From NCBI RefSeq assembly GCF_934424005.1, contig NZ_CAKRXI010000037.1, positions 1 to 31,723 of the forward strand: a DNA stretch of 31,723 nucleotides, read 5' to 3'. The position numbers and the translations under genes are program-made. Source of the stretch: an uncultured Blautia sp. (GTDB lineage Bacteria; Bacillota; Clostridia; Lachnospirales; Lachnospiraceae). Positions 22,105-31,708 of the stretch are shown here, one piece after another. The notes beneath the pieces are model-generated. The model made no database searches, was not told the origin of the DNA, and worked only from the letters and a program-made list of their open reading frames with translations. Every line of letters starts with the position of its first letter. The first letter of the stretch is position 1.

Positions 22105-23418
22105 ATGGCAGAAAAAATGAGAGATGGAAAAGTCAGATGCTCTTTTTGTCACAAGTCAGAAGACCAGGTCCGCAAGCTGATTGCCGGACCGGAAGGTGTT
22201 TTTATCTGTGATGAATGTATTGGTATCTGCTCAGAGATTATGGAGGAGGAACTGGCTCAGTATGATACAGAAGATGTTTATGATTCAGACATCAATCTGC
22301 TGAAACCGGAAGAAATCCATAAGATTCTGGATGACTATGTCATTGGACAGGATGAAGCCAAAAAGGCTCTGTCTGTGGCTGTCTATAACCATTACAAAAG
22401 AATTACCGCATCTAAGAATCTTGATGTGGAACTGCAGAAAAGTAATATTCTGATGCTGGGACCTACCGGTTCCGGTAAGACACTTCTGGCACAGACACTT
22501 GCCCGTCTTCTGAATGTACCGTTTGCGATCGCAGATGCTACGACACTTACAGAAGCCGGTTATGTCGGTGAGGATGTAGAGAATATTCTGTTAAAGATCA
22601 TTCAGGCTGCGGATTATGATATTGAACGTGCGCAGTATGGAATTATCTATATTGATGAGATCGACAAGATCACAAGAAAATCTGAAAATGCATCAATCAC
22701 CCGTGATGTATCCGGTGAAGGTGTGCAGCAGGCTCTTCTGAAGATCCTGGAGGGTACGGTAGCCAGTGTACCGCCACAGGGTGGACGTAAGCATCCGCAC
22801 CAGGAATTTATTCAGATTGATACAACAAACATTCTGTTTATCTGCGGTGGAGCATTTGATGGTATTGAAAAGACGATCGAAGCCCGTCAGGATACCAAAT
22901 CCATTGGATTTGGAGCAGATGTTTCTGTGCAGGAAGAAAGAAATATCGGAGAAATTCTGAAGGATGTTATGCCGGAAGACTTTATCAAATATGGTCTGAT
23001 TCCGGAGTTTATCGGACGAGTTCCAATCGTAGTAACATTAGACGGGCTGGATGAGGAGGCACTGATCCGTATTCTTAAAGAGCCTAAGAATTCTCTGACC
23101 AAACAGTATCATAAATTATTTGAACTGGATGGAGTAGAGCTGGAATTCCAGGAAGAAGCACTGAAAGAAGTAGCCAGAAAATCCCTGGAACGTAAGACCG
23201 GCGCCAGAGGACTTCGTTCCATCATGGAAAAATCCCTGATGGATCTGATGTACCGTACGCCTTCTGATAATACGATATGCAAATGCATCATCACAAAAGA
23301 TGCAGTAGACGGAACCGGAGAACCGGAAGTGGTTCATGGTGAACAGCCTGCTGTACAGCAGAATACCACAAGAAGAAATTCCCGTTCCAGAAAGACAGGA
23401 AAGCCGGAGACGGCTTAA
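22105..23418 (+). CDS. clpX: ATP-dependent Clp protease ATPase subunit
   Basis: 437 residues from ATG 22105; the frame is open 12 codons further upstream but that part overlaps the terminator tail and lacks homology. ClpX unfolds substrates and feeds ClpP. A zinc-binding domain (C12, C15, C35, C38; CSFC and CDEC) handles substrates and adaptors. The AAA+ domain has Walker [10 protein letters not shown], Walker [11 protein letters not shown], pore loop GYVGEDVE and the RKH loop ([10 protein letters not shown]). The ClpP-docking IGF loop reads SIGFGADV. The C-terminus ends in a basic, low-complexity tail ([15 protein letters not shown]). The ribosome-binding site is weak and far (AAAGGA). lon follows after 18 nt. 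Confidence 0.97.
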   Translation: MAEKMRDGKVRCSFCHKSEDQVRKLIAGPEGVFICDECIGICSEIMEEELAQYDTEDVYDSDINLLKPEEIHKILDDYVIGQDEAKKALSVAVYNHYKRITASKNLDVELQKSNILMLGPTGSGKTLLAQTLARLLNVPFAIADATTLTEAGYVGEDVENILLKIIQAADYDIERAQYGIIYIDEIDKITRKSENASITRDVSGEGVQQALLKILEGTVASVPPQGGRKHPHQEFIQIDTTNILFICGGAFDGIEKTIEARQDTKSIGFGADVSVQEERNIGEILKDVMPEDFIKYGLIPEFIGRVPIVVTLDGLDEEALIRILKEPKNSLTKQYHKLFELDGVELEFQEEALKEVARKSLERKTGARGLRSIMEKSLMDLMYRTPSDNTICKCIITKDAVDGTGEPEVVHGEQPAVQQNTTRRNSRSRKTGKPETA

Positions 23419-23436
23419 AGAAGGGATTGAAGATAC

Positions 23437-25749
23437 ATGAAACAGCCAATTAGCATTCTTCCGGCAATTGCGCTCCGTGGGACAACGATTCTTCCGGATA
23501 TGATCGTGCACTTTGATGTGAGCCGGGAACGTTCGATCAAGGCTATTGAGGCAGCAATGCTTCATGATCAGAAAATCTTTCTCGTTACACAGAAAGATCC
23601 GGAAGTAGAAAAACCAGAGTTGTCTGAGCTGTATCAGGTGGGAACGGTTGCTTATATCAAGCAGGTTGTGAAACTTCCACATGATCTGCTCAGAGTGCTG
23701 GTAGAAGGAATTGAACGAGCAGAACTTCTCGGTCTGGAACAGGAAGAGCCGTTTCTCAAAGCAGAGACGGCACTTTTTGAGCCGGATGGAGCGCAGTATA
23801 CAAAGTCTCTGAAAGAAGCGATGTTCAGAAGCATGCAGGAACTTTTTCAGAGATATTGCATGGAAAGTGGAAAGATCAGCAAAGATCTGGCTGCACAGAT
23901 CATGAATATTACAGAACTGGAAGAGTTGATTTCCCAGATTGCCGTGAATGTACCACTGACTTATCAGAATAAGCAGAAAATTCTGGAAGCAGTCAGTCTG
24001 GAAAATCAGTACGAAGTTCTTGCCGCGATTCTGAATAATGAAATTGAAGTCCTGCAGATCGGGCATGACCTGCAGCGTAAATTAAAGGCACGTGTAGACA
24101 AAAATCAACGTGATTACATTCTCAGAGAACAGCTGAAGCTGATCCGGGAAGAACTCGGTGAGGAGAATACTGCGGATACGGCGGAAGAATACCGACAGAA
24201 AGCGGAAGCACTGGATGCACCGCAGGAAGTAAAAGACAAGCTGAATAAAGAAATCGACCGATTTAAGAGTATGAATAATGCTGCGGCAGAAAGCAGTGTT
24301 CTGAGTACTTATATCGAGACACTTCTGGGACTTCCGTGGAATAAGAAATCGGAAGATTCCACTGATCTTAAAGAGGCGTGGAAGATCCTGGAAGAAGGTC
24401 ACTACGGTCTGAAAGATGTGAAGGAACGTATTATGGAATTCCTTGCAGTACGTAAACTGACATCTGGCGGTAAGAGTCCGATCCTGTGTCTGGTAGGACC
24501 TCCTGGAACCGGTAAGACTTCCATTGCGAAATCTGTAGCAGAAGCACTTCATAAGAAATATGTACGTATCTGTCTGGGCGGAGTCCGCGACGAAGCTGAG
24601 ATCAGAGGTCATCGTAAGACTTATGTGGGCGCTATGCCCGGACGTATCACAGCAGCTCTTTCGCAGGCTGGTGTCAACAATCCGCTGATGCTGCTTGATG
24701 AGATCGACAAGACAAGCAGTGATTATAAGGGTGATACTTCAGCGGCACTTCTTGAAGTACTGGATCCGGAACAGAACAATCATTTCAATGATCATTATGT
24801 AGAAGTTCCACAGGATCTCTCTGAGGTACTTTTTATTGCAACAGCCAATGACATGGACGGTATTCCGCGTCCACTCCTTGACCGTATGGAAGTGATTGAA
24901 ATTTCCGGTTATACTGAGAATGAGAAGGAACACATTGCAAAAGATCACCTGATTCCAAAACAGCTGGAAGTAAATGGAATTCCAGAGGGCAAACTCAAGA
25001 TTCAGACTCCGGCACTTCGGAAGATCATTACACTCTATACAAGAGAAGCCGGTGTGCGTGGACTCGAACGTAAGATTGGACAGATCTGTCGTAAGGCAGC
25101 ACGTGAGATCATGGAAAATGATCAGAAAAAGGTGACTGTCAACAGTAAGAATCTGGAGAATTACCTTGGAAAAGCCAGATACAGTTATCTGATGGCAAAC
25201 AAAAAGGATGAGGTTGGTATCGCAAGAGGTCTTGCATGGACGCAGGTCGGCGGTGATACGCTGCAGATTGAAGTTAATGTAATGCCTGGTAAGGGAGAAC
25301 TTGTTCTCACAGGACAGCTTGGAGATGTTATGAAAGAATCCGCGCAGGCGGGTATTTCTTATATTCGTTCAGTGGCAGATAAATATGGAATCGCACCGGA
25401 GTTTTTCCAGGAAAATGATATCCATGTACATATTCCGGAGGGAGCAGTTCCAAAAGATGGTCCTTCTGCGGGTATTACCATGGCAACTGCAATGCTTTCT
25501 GCAATTATCGGCAGAGAGGTGCGTGCAGATGTGGCTATGACCGGTGAGATCACACTTCGTGGTCATGTGCTTCCGATCGGTGGTCTGAAAGAAAAGCTTC
25601 TTGCGGCCAAATATGCCAAGATCAAGCAGGTTCTGGTACCGAAGGATAACAAACCGGATATTCAGGAGATGGATGCCGAGATTCTTGATGGACTGAAAAT
25701 CTCCTTTGTAGATAATATGAATGAAGTGCTGCATGAAGCACTTGCCTGA
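23437..25749 (+). CDS. lon: ATP-dependent Lon protease
   Basis: 770 residues, normal for LonA. The N-terminal substrate domain (about 1-205, [24 protein letters not shown]) is followed by a coiled coil. The AAA+ domain has Walker [10 protein letters not shown], Walker [10 protein letters not shown], and [15 protein letters not shown] before it. The C-terminal protease domain has the Ser-Lys dyad in [14 protein letters not shown] (Ser) and [10 protein letters not shown] (Lys). AAGAAGGGATT precedes the start. The gene is 18 nt after clpX and 18 nt before ysxC, the clpX-lon-ysxC order also known from Bacillus. A quality-control protease for damaged and short-lived regulatory proteins. Confidence 0.97.
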   Translation: MKQPISILPAIALRGTTILPDMIVHFDVSRERSIKAIEAAMLHDQKIFLVTQKDPEVEKPELSELYQVGTVAYIKQVVKLPHDLLRVLVEGIERAELLGLEQEEPFLKAETALFEPDGAQYTKSLKEAMFRSMQELFQRYCMESGKISKDLAAQIMNITELEELISQIAVNVPLTYQNKQKILEAVSLENQYEVLAAILNNEIEVLQIGHDLQRKLKARVDKNQRDYILREQLKLIREELGEENTADTAEEYRQKAEALDAPQEVKDKLNKEIDRFKSMNNAAAESSVLSTYIETLLGLPWNKKSEDSTDLKEAWKILEEGHYGLKDVKERIMEFLAVRKLTSGGKSPILCLVGPPGTGKTSIAKSVAEALHKKYVRICLGGVRDEAEIRGHRKTYVGAMPGRITAALSQAGVNNPLMLLDEIDKTSSDYKGDTSAALLEVLDPEQNNHFNDHYVEVPQDLSEVLFIATANDMDGIPRPLLDRMEVIEISGYTENEKEHIAKDHLIPKQLEVNGIPEGKLKIQTPALRKIITLYTREAGVRGLERKIGQICRKAAREIMENDQKKVTVNSKNLENYLGKARYSYLMANKKDEVGIARGLAWTQVGGDTLQIEVNVMPGKGELVLTGQLGDVMKESAQAGISYIRSVADKYGIAPEFFQENDIHVHIPEGAVPKDGPSAGITMATAMLSAIIGREVRADVAMTGEITLRGHVLPIGGLKEKLLAAKYAKIKQVLVPKDNKPDIQEMDAEILDGLKISFVDNMNEVLHEALA

Positions 25750-25767
25750 TAATCGAAAGAGGATTTT

Positions 25768-26373
25768 ATGATCATAAAAAGTGCAGTTTTAGATATCGTA
25801 TGCGGTATTACCAGTAAGATTCCGGATACCGGTCTGCCGGAGGTTGCATTTGCAGGTAAATCAAATGTTGGCAAATCGTCTCTGATCAATGGACTGATGA
25901 ACAGGAAAGCACTGGCACGTACCAGCGCACAGCCTGGCAAAACGCAGACGATCAATTTTTATAAGATCAATGATGAACTTGATCTGGTGGATCTTCCAGG
26001 TTATGGATATGCGCGGGTTACACCGGCCGAGAAAGAAAAATGGGGAAAGATGATTGAAAATTATCTTCATACTTCACATAATCTGAAAGCCGTTTTTCTC
26101 CTGATCGATATCCGTCATGATCCTTCTGCAAATGACAGACAGATGTATGAGTGGATCCTTCATAACGGATATGAGCCGATCATCATTGCAACGAAACTGG
26201 ATAAACTGAAACGTAGTCAGGTTCAGAAGAATCTGAAAGCGATAAGAGAAGGCCTTCAGCTGAAAAAAGGAACTACAGTTATCCCTTATTCAGCAGAGAC
26301 AAAGCAGGGCAGAGATGAGATCTGGGAACTGATCGAATCTCTGACCGGTGGAGAGCCTTCCGAAGAAGCCTGA
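25768..26373 (+). CDS. ysxC: Ribosome biogenesis GTP-binding protein YsxC/EngB
   Basis: 201 residues, the usual length of this essential GTPase for 50S subunit assembly. GTPase motifs appear in order: G1 GKSNVGKSS, G2 near ARTSAQPGKTQ, G3 DLPGYGYA, G4 TKLDKLKR and G5 PYSAETKQG. The beginning IIKSAVLDIVCGI and the GYGYARVTPAEKEKWGKMIENYL stretch after G3 are typical. It is placed between lon and the ECF transporter genes, with 18 nt and 13 nt gaps, so it belongs to the same transcript. Confident from motif order, length and synteny. Confidence 0.95.
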   Translation: MIIKSAVLDIVCGITSKIPDTGLPEVAFAGKSNVGKSSLINGLMNRKALARTSAQPGKTQTINFYKINDELDLVDLPGYGYARVTPAEKEKWGKMIENYLHTSHNLKAVFLLIDIRHDPSANDRQMYEWILHNGYEPIIIATKLDKLKRSQVQKNLKAIREGLQLKKGTTVIPYSAETKQGRDEIWELIESLTGGEPSEEA

Positions 26374-26386
26374 AAGGACTAGAAAG

Positions 26387-27232
26387 ATGGGAATCATCAA
26401 AGCGGCAAAACTTGCATTTGACTATTTAAGATATGACGAGGACGGAAATGTAGAAGCTACGCAGAGAGCAGTTGATGGTGTGGATTTGGACATTCAGGCA
26501 GGTGAATTTGTAGCAGTACTGGGTCATAATGGTTCTGGTAAATCTACTTTTGCAAAGCATATCAATGCACTGCTGCTTCCGACAGAAGGTACGATCTGGA
26601 TTGATGGAATCGATACATCGAAAGAACCGGAACTCTGGAAAGTACGCCAGAAAGCCGGAATGGTATTTCAGAATCCGGATAACCAGATCATCGGAACTGT
26701 AGTGGAGGAAGATGTGGGATTCGGACCGGAAAATATGGGGATATCTACCGGTGATATCTGGAAACGCGTGGATGAGAGTCTTGCAAAAACAGGAATGACG
26801 GCCTATCGTCATCATTCACCGAACAAACTGTCCGGAGGTCAGAAGCAGCGGGTTGCGATCGCCGGAGTAATGGCGATGCGCCCACAGTGTATCGTTCTGG
26901 ATGAGCCGACTGCCATGTTGGATCCGAATGGACGAAAAGAAGTTCTGGAGGCAGTTCATCAGCTGAACCGGCAGGAAAATGTTACGGTCGTTCTGATCAC
27001 ACATTACATGGAGGAAGTCATTGATGCAGACCGGGTTGTGGTTATGGATGACGGTCATGTAGTGATGGAAGGAACACCGAAAGAAATTTTTTCTCAGGTA
27101 GAGACCTTGAAAAAATATCGTCTGGATGTGCCACAGGTAACTTTGCTGGCACATGAACTGAAACAGTCCGGAGTGGATATTCCGGATGGAATTCTTACTA
27201 CGGAAGAGTTGGTAAATGCCTTATGTCAATAG
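26387..27232 (+). CDS. ecfA1: ECF transporter ATPase EcfA1
   Basis: 281 residues from ATG 26387 (an in-frame ATG at 26348 lies inside ysxC). It has one ABC domain: Walker A GHNGSGKST, Q-loop VFQNPDNQI, signature LSGGQKQRVAIAG and Walker B CIVLDEPTAMLDP, plus the H-loop ITHYMEEV. The C-terminal extension ending VPQVTLLAHELKQSGVDIPD is the ECF-specific dimer domain. With EcfA2 and EcfT it forms the shared energising module for vitamins and metals, whose substrate-binding S units are encoded elsewhere. It overlaps ecfA2 by 10 nt, so translation is coupled. Confidence 0.93.
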   Translation: MGIIKAAKLAFDYLRYDEDGNVEATQRAVDGVDLDIQAGEFVAVLGHNGSGKSTFAKHINALLLPTEGTIWIDGIDTSKEPELWKVRQKAGMVFQNPDNQIIGTVVEEDVGFGPENMGISTGDIWKRVDESLAKTGMTAYRHHSPNKLSGGQKQRVAIAGVMAMRPQCIVLDEPTAMLDPNGRKEVLEAVHQLNRQENVTVVLITHYMEEVIDADRVVVMDDGHVVMEGTPKEIFSQVETLKKYRLDVPQVTLLAHELKQSGVDIPDGILTTEELVNALCQ

Positions 27233-28110
27233 AATTAAAAAATGTAACATACACATACAGTCCTGGAACTTCCTATGAGATTCATGCATTAAAGGATATC
27301 AATCTGAATATTCCGGATGGGCAGTTTATTGGTGTGATCGGACATACAGGCAGTGGAAAGTCCACACTGATCCAGCATCTGAATGCACTGATCCAGCCGA
27401 CTTCAGGAACAGTATCCTACAATGGTGAAGATGTATGGGCAGAGAACTATAATCGACGCGCACTTCGAAGTGAAGTCGGTCTGGTGTTTCAGTATCCGGA
27501 GCATCAGCTTTTTGAAAGTGACGTGCTTTCGGATGTCTGCTTTGGACCGATGAATCAGGGAAAGAGCAGAGAAGAAGCGGAAGAAGAGGCGAAGAAAGCA
27601 CTTCTTCAGGTTGGGTTCAAAGAAAAAAATTTCAAAAAATCTCCATTTGATCTGTCCGGAGGACAGAAAAAGCGTGTTGCGATTGCCGGAGTTCTGGCAA
27701 TGAATCCGAAGATCCTGATTCTGGATGAGCCGACAGCTGGTCTGGATCCAAAGGGAAGAGATGAGATCCTGGATCAGATTGCAGAACTTCACAAAGTCCG
27801 CGGCATTACGATCATTCTGGTATCACACAGCATGGAAGATGTAGCCAAATATGTGGAACGCCTGATCGTAGTCAATCACGGAAAGATTGCTTTTGACGAT
27901 ATACCGAAAAAGGTATTCGCACATTATAAAGAACTTGAAGAGATGGGGCTGGCAGCTCCTCAGATTACCTATATTATGCATGCCCTGAAAGAAAAAGGAC
28001 TTCCTGTAGATCCAGCAGATACAACGGTGGAAGAAGCGAAGCAGGATATTTTGCATGCACTTCGGGAAATGAACTCATCCTTGCTGAAAGGAGGAGTCCA
28101 GAATGCTTAG
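27223..28110 (+). CDS. ecfA2: ECF transporter ATPase EcfA2
   Basis: 295 residues. Walker A GHTGSGKST, Q-loop VFQYPEHQL, signature LSGGQKKRVAIAG, Walker B ILILDEPTAGLDP, H-loop VSHSMEDV. It differs from EcfA1 in the Q-loop (YPEHQLF against NPDNQII), which is the usual way to tell the two apart. The C-terminal APQITYIMHALKEKG matches the ECF ATPase dimerisation region. It overlaps ecfA1 by 10 nt and ecfT by 8 nt, so all three are made together and the heterodimer forms co-translationally. Confidence 0.93.
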   Translation: MSIELKNVTYTYSPGTSYEIHALKDINLNIPDGQFIGVIGHTGSGKSTLIQHLNALIQPTSGTVSYNGEDVWAENYNRRALRSEVGLVFQYPEHQLFESDVLSDVCFGPMNQGKSREEAEEEAKKALLQVGFKEKNFKKSPFDLSGGQKKRVAIAGVLAMNPKILILDEPTAGLDPKGRDEILDQIAELHKVRGITIILVSHSMEDVAKYVERLIVVNHGKIAFDDIPKKVFAHYKELEEMGLAAPQITYIMHALKEKGLPVDPADTTVEEAKQDILHALREMNSSLLKGGVQNA

Positions 28111-28906
28111 AGATATTACGATTGGACAGTACTATCCTGCGAAGTCTGTGATCCACAAATTGGATCCTAGAACAAAACTTTTTGGGACACTGGTTTTTAT
28201 CATTTCTGTATTTTTGTTTCACTCAATTGCCGGTTATGCGGTAGCGACGGTGTTCCTTGCAGGAATGATCCTGATTTCCACGGTTCCGGTGAAGTTTATC
28301 TTTAAGGGACTGAAAGCCATCTTTATGATCCTGCTGATCACGATGGTGTTTAATATATTCCTGACACCAGGGGAAGCACTTGTGAGTTTTGGAATCTTTA
28401 AGATTACAAAGGAAGGACTTTCCATGGCAGTCCGTATGGCAATCCGACTGGTTTATCTGGTAATTGGTTCTTCGCTGATGACATTGACAACGACACCAAA
28501 CCAGCTGACCGATGGTCTGGAAAAAAGTCTCCGTCCATTAAACAAGATTCATGTTCCGGTACATGAGATTGCGATGATGATGTCAATTGCGCTTCGCTTT
28601 ATACCGATTCTTCTCGAAGAGACGGATAAGATCATGAAAGCACAGATTGCCCGTGGTGCGGATTTCGAAAATGGAAATCTGATCCAGAAAGTCAAAAACA
28701 TGGTTCCATTGCTGGTGCCACTGTTTATTTCAGCCTTCCGTCGTGCCAATGACCTGGCGATGGCGATGGAAGCCCGCTGTTATCATGGTGGAGATAATCG
28801 TACGCAGATGAAACCGTTGAAATACAAAAAGAGAGATCACATTGCATACCTGATTCTGTTTGCATATCTTGCGGTAGCAATTGGATTTCGTGTAGCCGGG
28901 TTATAA
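28103..28906 (+). CDS. ecfT: ECF transporter transmembrane subunit EcfT
   Basis: 267 residues with about five membrane segments (KLFGTLVFIISVFLFHSIAGY, AIFMILLITMVFNIFL, RLVYLVIGSSLMT, HIAYLILFAYLAVAIGF). The two coupling motifs that fit into the ATPases are IARGADFENG (Ala-Arg-Gly) and EARCYHGG (Ala-Arg-Cys in place of Gly) in the cytoplasmic helical region. No S component gene is nearby, so it is a group II module that serves several distant S subunits. A terminator follows 10 nt after the stop. GGAGG before the start lies inside ecfA2. Confidence 0.93.
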   Translation: MLRDITIGQYYPAKSVIHKLDPRTKLFGTLVFIISVFLFHSIAGYAVATVFLAGMILISTVPVKFIFKGLKAIFMILLITMVFNIFLTPGEALVSFGIFKITKEGLSMAVRMAIRLVYLVIGSSLMTLTTTPNQLTDGLEKSLRPLNKIHVPVHEIAMMMSIALRFIPILLEETDKIMKAQIARGADFENGNLIQKVKNMVPLLVPLFISAFRRANDLAMAMEARCYHGGDNRTQMKPLKYKKRDHIAYLILFAYLAVAIGFRVAGL

Positions 28907-28915
28907 GAAGAATAG

Positions 28916-28948
28916 ATGGTTCTTGCTGTAAGGGCGAGAACCATTTTT
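28916..28948 (+). terminator. Terminator between ecfT and truA
   Basis: ATGGTTCT (28916-28923) pairs perfectly with AGAACCAT (28937-28944), followed by five T in all. It probably ends the clpX-lon-ysxC-ecf transcript partially; truA would be read by leakage or from an unseen promoter. Confidence 0.75.
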
Positions 28949-28967
28949 ACCATAAATGGAGGAAAAC

Positions 28968-29708
28968 ATGAAAAGAGTTGGACTTGTAGTCGCCTATGAT
29001 GGAACGAATTACAGTGGCTGGCAGATTCAGCCGAATGGAATTACCATTCAGGGTGTACTCAATGATGCATTGACAGATCTTTTGGGGGAAAAGATTGAGA
29101 TCATGGGTGCAAGCCGTACAGATGCAGGAGTACACGCACTTGGAAATGTAGCAGTGTTTGATACGAATACACGCATTCCGGGCGAAAAGATTTCCTATGC
29201 ACTGAACCAGAGACTGCCGGAGGATATCCGGATCCAGTTGTCAGAAGAAGTGGAGCCGGATTTTCATCCAAGATACTGTGACAGCGAGAAAACATATGAA
29301 TATCGCATTCTGAACCGTAAATTTCCAGTTCCGACGGAACGTCTGTATTCCTATTTCTATCATTATAAGCTGGATGTGGACAAGATGCGGGAGGCGACCT
29401 CCTATCTGATCGGACGTCATGATTTTGCGAGCTTCTGTGGAACAGGAGCACAGGTGAAATCTACGGTCCGTACATTGACGGGAATCGATATCTGGCGCGA
29501 TGGTGATATCGTAACGATCCGTGTCAAAGGTGAGGGATTCCTTTATAACATGGTGCGCATCATTGCTGGAACACTGATTCAGGTTGGAAACGGCCAGTAT
29601 CCGCCGGAACGTGTAAAGAAGATCCTGGATGCCTGTGATCGTTCGGTTTCCGGACCGACTGCACCCGCACATGGACTGACACTGATGGGAATTGAGTTTT
29701 TTGATTAA
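28968..29708 (+). CDS. truA: tRNA pseudouridine(38-40) synthase
   Basis: 246 residues, the normal TruA length. It modifies uridines 38-40 in the anticodon arm of many tRNAs. Catalytic Asp lies in GASRTDAGVHALGN; GTNYSGWQIQPNGITIQG is the N-terminal signature, and GEGFLYNMVRIIAGTLIQVGNG is the C-terminal motif. TGGAGG (28957-28962) sets the start at 28968; an ATG at 28956 overlaps that site and adds only MEEN. In many Firmicutes truA follows ecfT and precedes rplM-rpsI. Here a terminator comes next, so the ribosomal pair lies elsewhere. Confidence 0.95.
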   Translation: MKRVGLVVAYDGTNYSGWQIQPNGITIQGVLNDALTDLLGEKIEIMGASRTDAGVHALGNVAVFDTNTRIPGEKISYALNQRLPEDIRIQLSEEVEPDFHPRYCDSEKTYEYRILNRKFPVPTERLYSYFYHYKLDVDKMREATSYLIGRHDFASFCGTGAQVKSTVRTLTGIDIWRDGDIVTIRVKGEGFLYNMVRIIAGTLIQVGNGQYPPERVKKILDACDRSVSGPTAPAHGLTLMGIEFFD

Positions 29709-29732
29709 AAATTTGAATGAATGCATATAAAC

Positions 29733-29763
29733 AAGGCAGGGCTTAAGGTTCTGTCTTTTTTTA
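29733..29763 (+). terminator. Terminator after truA
   Basis: AGGCAG (29734-29739) pairs with CTGTCT (29751-29756) with one G-U pair, extended by pairing around the self-complementary CTTAAG, and followed by at least seven T. Confidence 0.8.
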
Positions 29764-29805
29764 TGGAAAATTTTTTTATTTCATTTTGTAGAATCATATC
29801 AATCC

Positions 29806-29819
29806 GTGGTTATAACCAC
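29806..29819. promoter_or_regulatory. Palindromic operator before hcp
   Basis: GTGGTTATAACCAC is a perfect 14-bp palindrome. Its centre (29812.5) is 41.5 bp upstream of the start predicted from TATATT at 29842-29847 (start near 29854). That is the class II activator position used by CRP/FNR-type regulators such as HcpR. The -35 region is poor (CATCTT), which fits a need for an activator. No regulator gene is in the window. Confidence 0.6.
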
Positions 29820-29841
29820 ATCTTTATGGTGGAATGTATAT

Positions 29842-29847
29842 TATATT
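29842..29847 (+). promoter_or_regulatory. Predicted -10 box of hcp
   Basis: TATATT (29842-29847) within an AT-rich run. An overlapping TATTAT at 29839 is an alternative. There is no good -35, so the call depends on the palindrome spacing. Confidence 0.45.
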
Positions 29848-29898
29848 AGATTTGTAAAGAAAATAGAATATACGTTAACGCAATAAGGAGGTTTAACC

Positions 29899-31542
29899 AT
29901 GGAAAATAAAGAAAATAAAATGTTTTGTTTTCAATGTCAGGAAACAGCAGGATGCAGTGGATGTACAGTATCAGGGGTATGTGGCAAGAAGCCGGATGTA
30001 GCAGCAATGCAGGATCTTCTTGTTTATGTGACAAAAGGATTAAGCGCAGTGACTACGGAGCTTCGTTTCGATGGAAAAGAGATTGAGGCCTATGTAAATG
30101 AGATGATCATAGTGAATCTGTTTACGACGATCACCAATGCGAATTTTGATAAAGATTCTATCATTGAACGAATTAAAAATACATTGGCGACAAAAGAAGA
30201 ATTGATCCGGAAAGTGGAAAATCGAGAAGTACTTCCGGAAGCAGCACTCTGGAAAGGAACGGAAGCGGATTTTGAAGCAAAAGCTTCTCGCGTGGGAATT
30301 CTTTCTACAGAGAATGAAGATATCCGCAGCCTTCGTGAATTGATCACTTACGGGCTGAAAGGACTGGCTGCTTATGCAAAACATGCAGCGGCACTTGCAC
30401 ATACAGATGTGGAGATTGACGCATTTCTGCAGAGGGCACTTGCAGCGACTCTGGATGATTCCCTGAGTGCAGATCAACTGACTGCACTGACACTGGAGAC
30501 CGGAAGTTACGGTGTGAAGGTGATGGAACTTCTGGACAAAGCCAATACAGAGACTTATGGAAATCCGGAGATCACAAAAGTCAACATTGGGGTTGGCAAA
30601 AATCCAGGAATCCTTGTTTCCGGGCATGATCTTCGTGATCTGGAGATGCTTCTGGAACAGACACAGGGGACAGGTGTGGATGTTTACACACATTCTGAGA
30701 TGCTTCCGGCACATTACTATCCGGCCTTCAAGAAATATTCGAACTTTATCGGAAACTATGGAAATGCATGGTGGAAACAGAAAGAAGAATTTGAGCGTTT
30801 CCACGGTCCGATTCTGATGACGACAAACTGTATCGTGCCGCCAAAGGACAGCTACAAGGACCGTATGTACACGACAGGAGCAGCTTCCTATCCGGGATGC
30901 ACCCATATTCCAGGTGCTATCGGAGAAGAAAAAGATTTTTCTGCGATTATCGAACAGGCAAAGAAATGTCCGGCGCCGGAAGAAATCGAGCATGGTGAGA
31001 TTGTGGGAGGATTTGCACATGCACAGGTACTTGCCCTTGCAGATAAGATTGTGGGAGCAGTCAAATCCGGAGCAATTCGTAAGTTTGTTGTTATGGCAGG
31101 ATGTGATGGACGTGCAAAATCCCGAAACTATTACACGGATTTTGCCAAAGGATTGCCAAAAGATACCGTGATCCTGACTGCCGGCTGTGCAAAATATAAA
31201 TATAATAAGCTGGATCTGGGGGATATCGGTGGAATTCCGAGAGTCCTTGATGCTGGACAGTGCAACGATTCCTATTCTCTGGCAGTGATCGCACTGAAAT
31301 TAAAAGAAGTTTTTGAGCTGAATGATATCAATGAACTTCCAATCGTGTATAACATTGCGTGGTATGAACAGAAAGCCGTGATCGTGCTTCTGGCGCTGCT
31401 TTCCCTTGGTGTGAAAAATATTCATCTGGGACCGACATTGCCGGCATTCCTCTCCCCGAATGTTGCCAAGATTCTAGTGGATAACTTTGGAATCAGCGGA
31501 ATTGGAACCGTGGAAGAGGATTTAAAAAATCTGATCGGATAA
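29899..31542 (+). CDS. hcp: Hydroxylamine reductase / hybrid cluster protein, class I
   Basis: 547 residues. It reduces hydroxylamine and probably nitric oxide, protecting anaerobes from reactive nitrogen. The N-terminal 4Fe-4S motif is C10-x2-C13-x8-C22-x5-C28, the class I spacing of strict anaerobes, with one extra Cys (C19) inside. Hybrid-cluster ligands appear in order: His in SGHDLRD, Glu in [10 protein letters not shown], Cys in TTNCIVPP, Cys in SYPGCTHI, Cys in [11 protein letters not shown], Cys in DAGQCNDS, and Glu and Lys in WYEQKAV. AAGGAGG (29884-29890) sets the start. The gene has its own activator-type promoter and stands alone; the companion reductase hcr is absent, as usual in class I. 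No clear terminator follows. Confidence 0.96.
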   Translation: MENKENKMFCFQCQETAGCSGCTVSGVCGKKPDVAAMQDLLVYVTKGLSAVTTELRFDGKEIEAYVNEMIIVNLFTTITNANFDKDSIIERIKNTLATKEELIRKVENREVLPEAALWKGTEADFEAKASRVGILSTENEDIRSLRELITYGLKGLAAYAKHAAALAHTDVEIDAFLQRALAATLDDSLSADQLTALTLETGSYGVKVMELLDKANTETYGNPEITKVNIGVGKNPGILVSGHDLRDLEMLLEQTQGTGVDVYTHSEMLPAHYYPAFKKYSNFIGNYGNAWWKQKEEFERFHGPILMTTNCIVPPKDSYKDRMYTTGAASYPGCTHIPGAIGEEKDFSAIIEQAKKCPAPEEIEHGEIVGGFAHAQVLALADKIVGAVKSGAIRKFVVMAGCDGRAKSRNYYTDFAKGLPKDTVILTAGCAKYKYNKLDLGDIGGIPRVLDAGQCNDSYSLAVIALKLKEVFELNDINELPIVYNIAWYEQKAVIVLLALLSLGVKNIHLGPTLPAFLSPNVAKILVDNFGISGIGTVEEDLKNLIG

Positions 31543-31569
31543 GAAATTTTGAATCAGATGATGTTTCCC

Positions 31570-31599
31570 TTGACTAACCGCACCTGTATATGATTAAAT
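31570..31599 (+). promoter_or_regulatory. Promoter of the riboswitch-controlled transcript
   Basis: TTGACT (31570-31575), 18-bp spacer, TTAAAT (31594-31599) with a TG just upstream (31591-31592, extended -10). It would start the RNA about 18 nt before the riboswitch P1 stem. Confidence 0.5.
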
Positions 31600-31623
31600 C
31601 AACAGGAATCAATCATATATATC

Positions 31624-31708
31624 TATATGAGGGAGTAGTGGCGCACAGCGTGGCAAGTCAACATCCTGACCGCTGGTCTGGCTTGTCTTAAATAACGAGA
31701 CTCATGTA
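31624..31708 (+). ncRNA. yybP-ykoY (Mn2+) riboswitch aptamer
   Basis: The closing stem pairs TATATGAG (31624-31631) with CTCATGTA (31701-31708), eight pairs including one G-U. Both strands sit next to the two conserved cores of the family: GGGAGTAG (31631-31638) at the 5' side and CGAGAC (31696-31701) at the 3' side. AGTCAACAT (31657-31665) matches the conserved L3-type strand, and CAGCG (31646-31650) with CGCTG (31671-31675) can form an internal stem. The class binds Mn2+ and usually controls Mn exporters, TerC-like proteins or P-type ATPases. The expression platform and the gene are beyond the edge. The match is from memory of the consensus. Confidence 0.75.

Noticed and set aside
23116..24066. 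316-codon minus-strand frame opposite clpX and lon
   Set aside because: It lies opposite two certain genes, has Cys/Phe/His-rich composition typical of antisense frames, and no start signal.
30040..31020. 326-codon minus-strand frame opposite hcp
   Set aside because: Complete hcp with all cluster ligands is on the other strand; the antisense product is Cys/Phe/His rich and unrecognisable.
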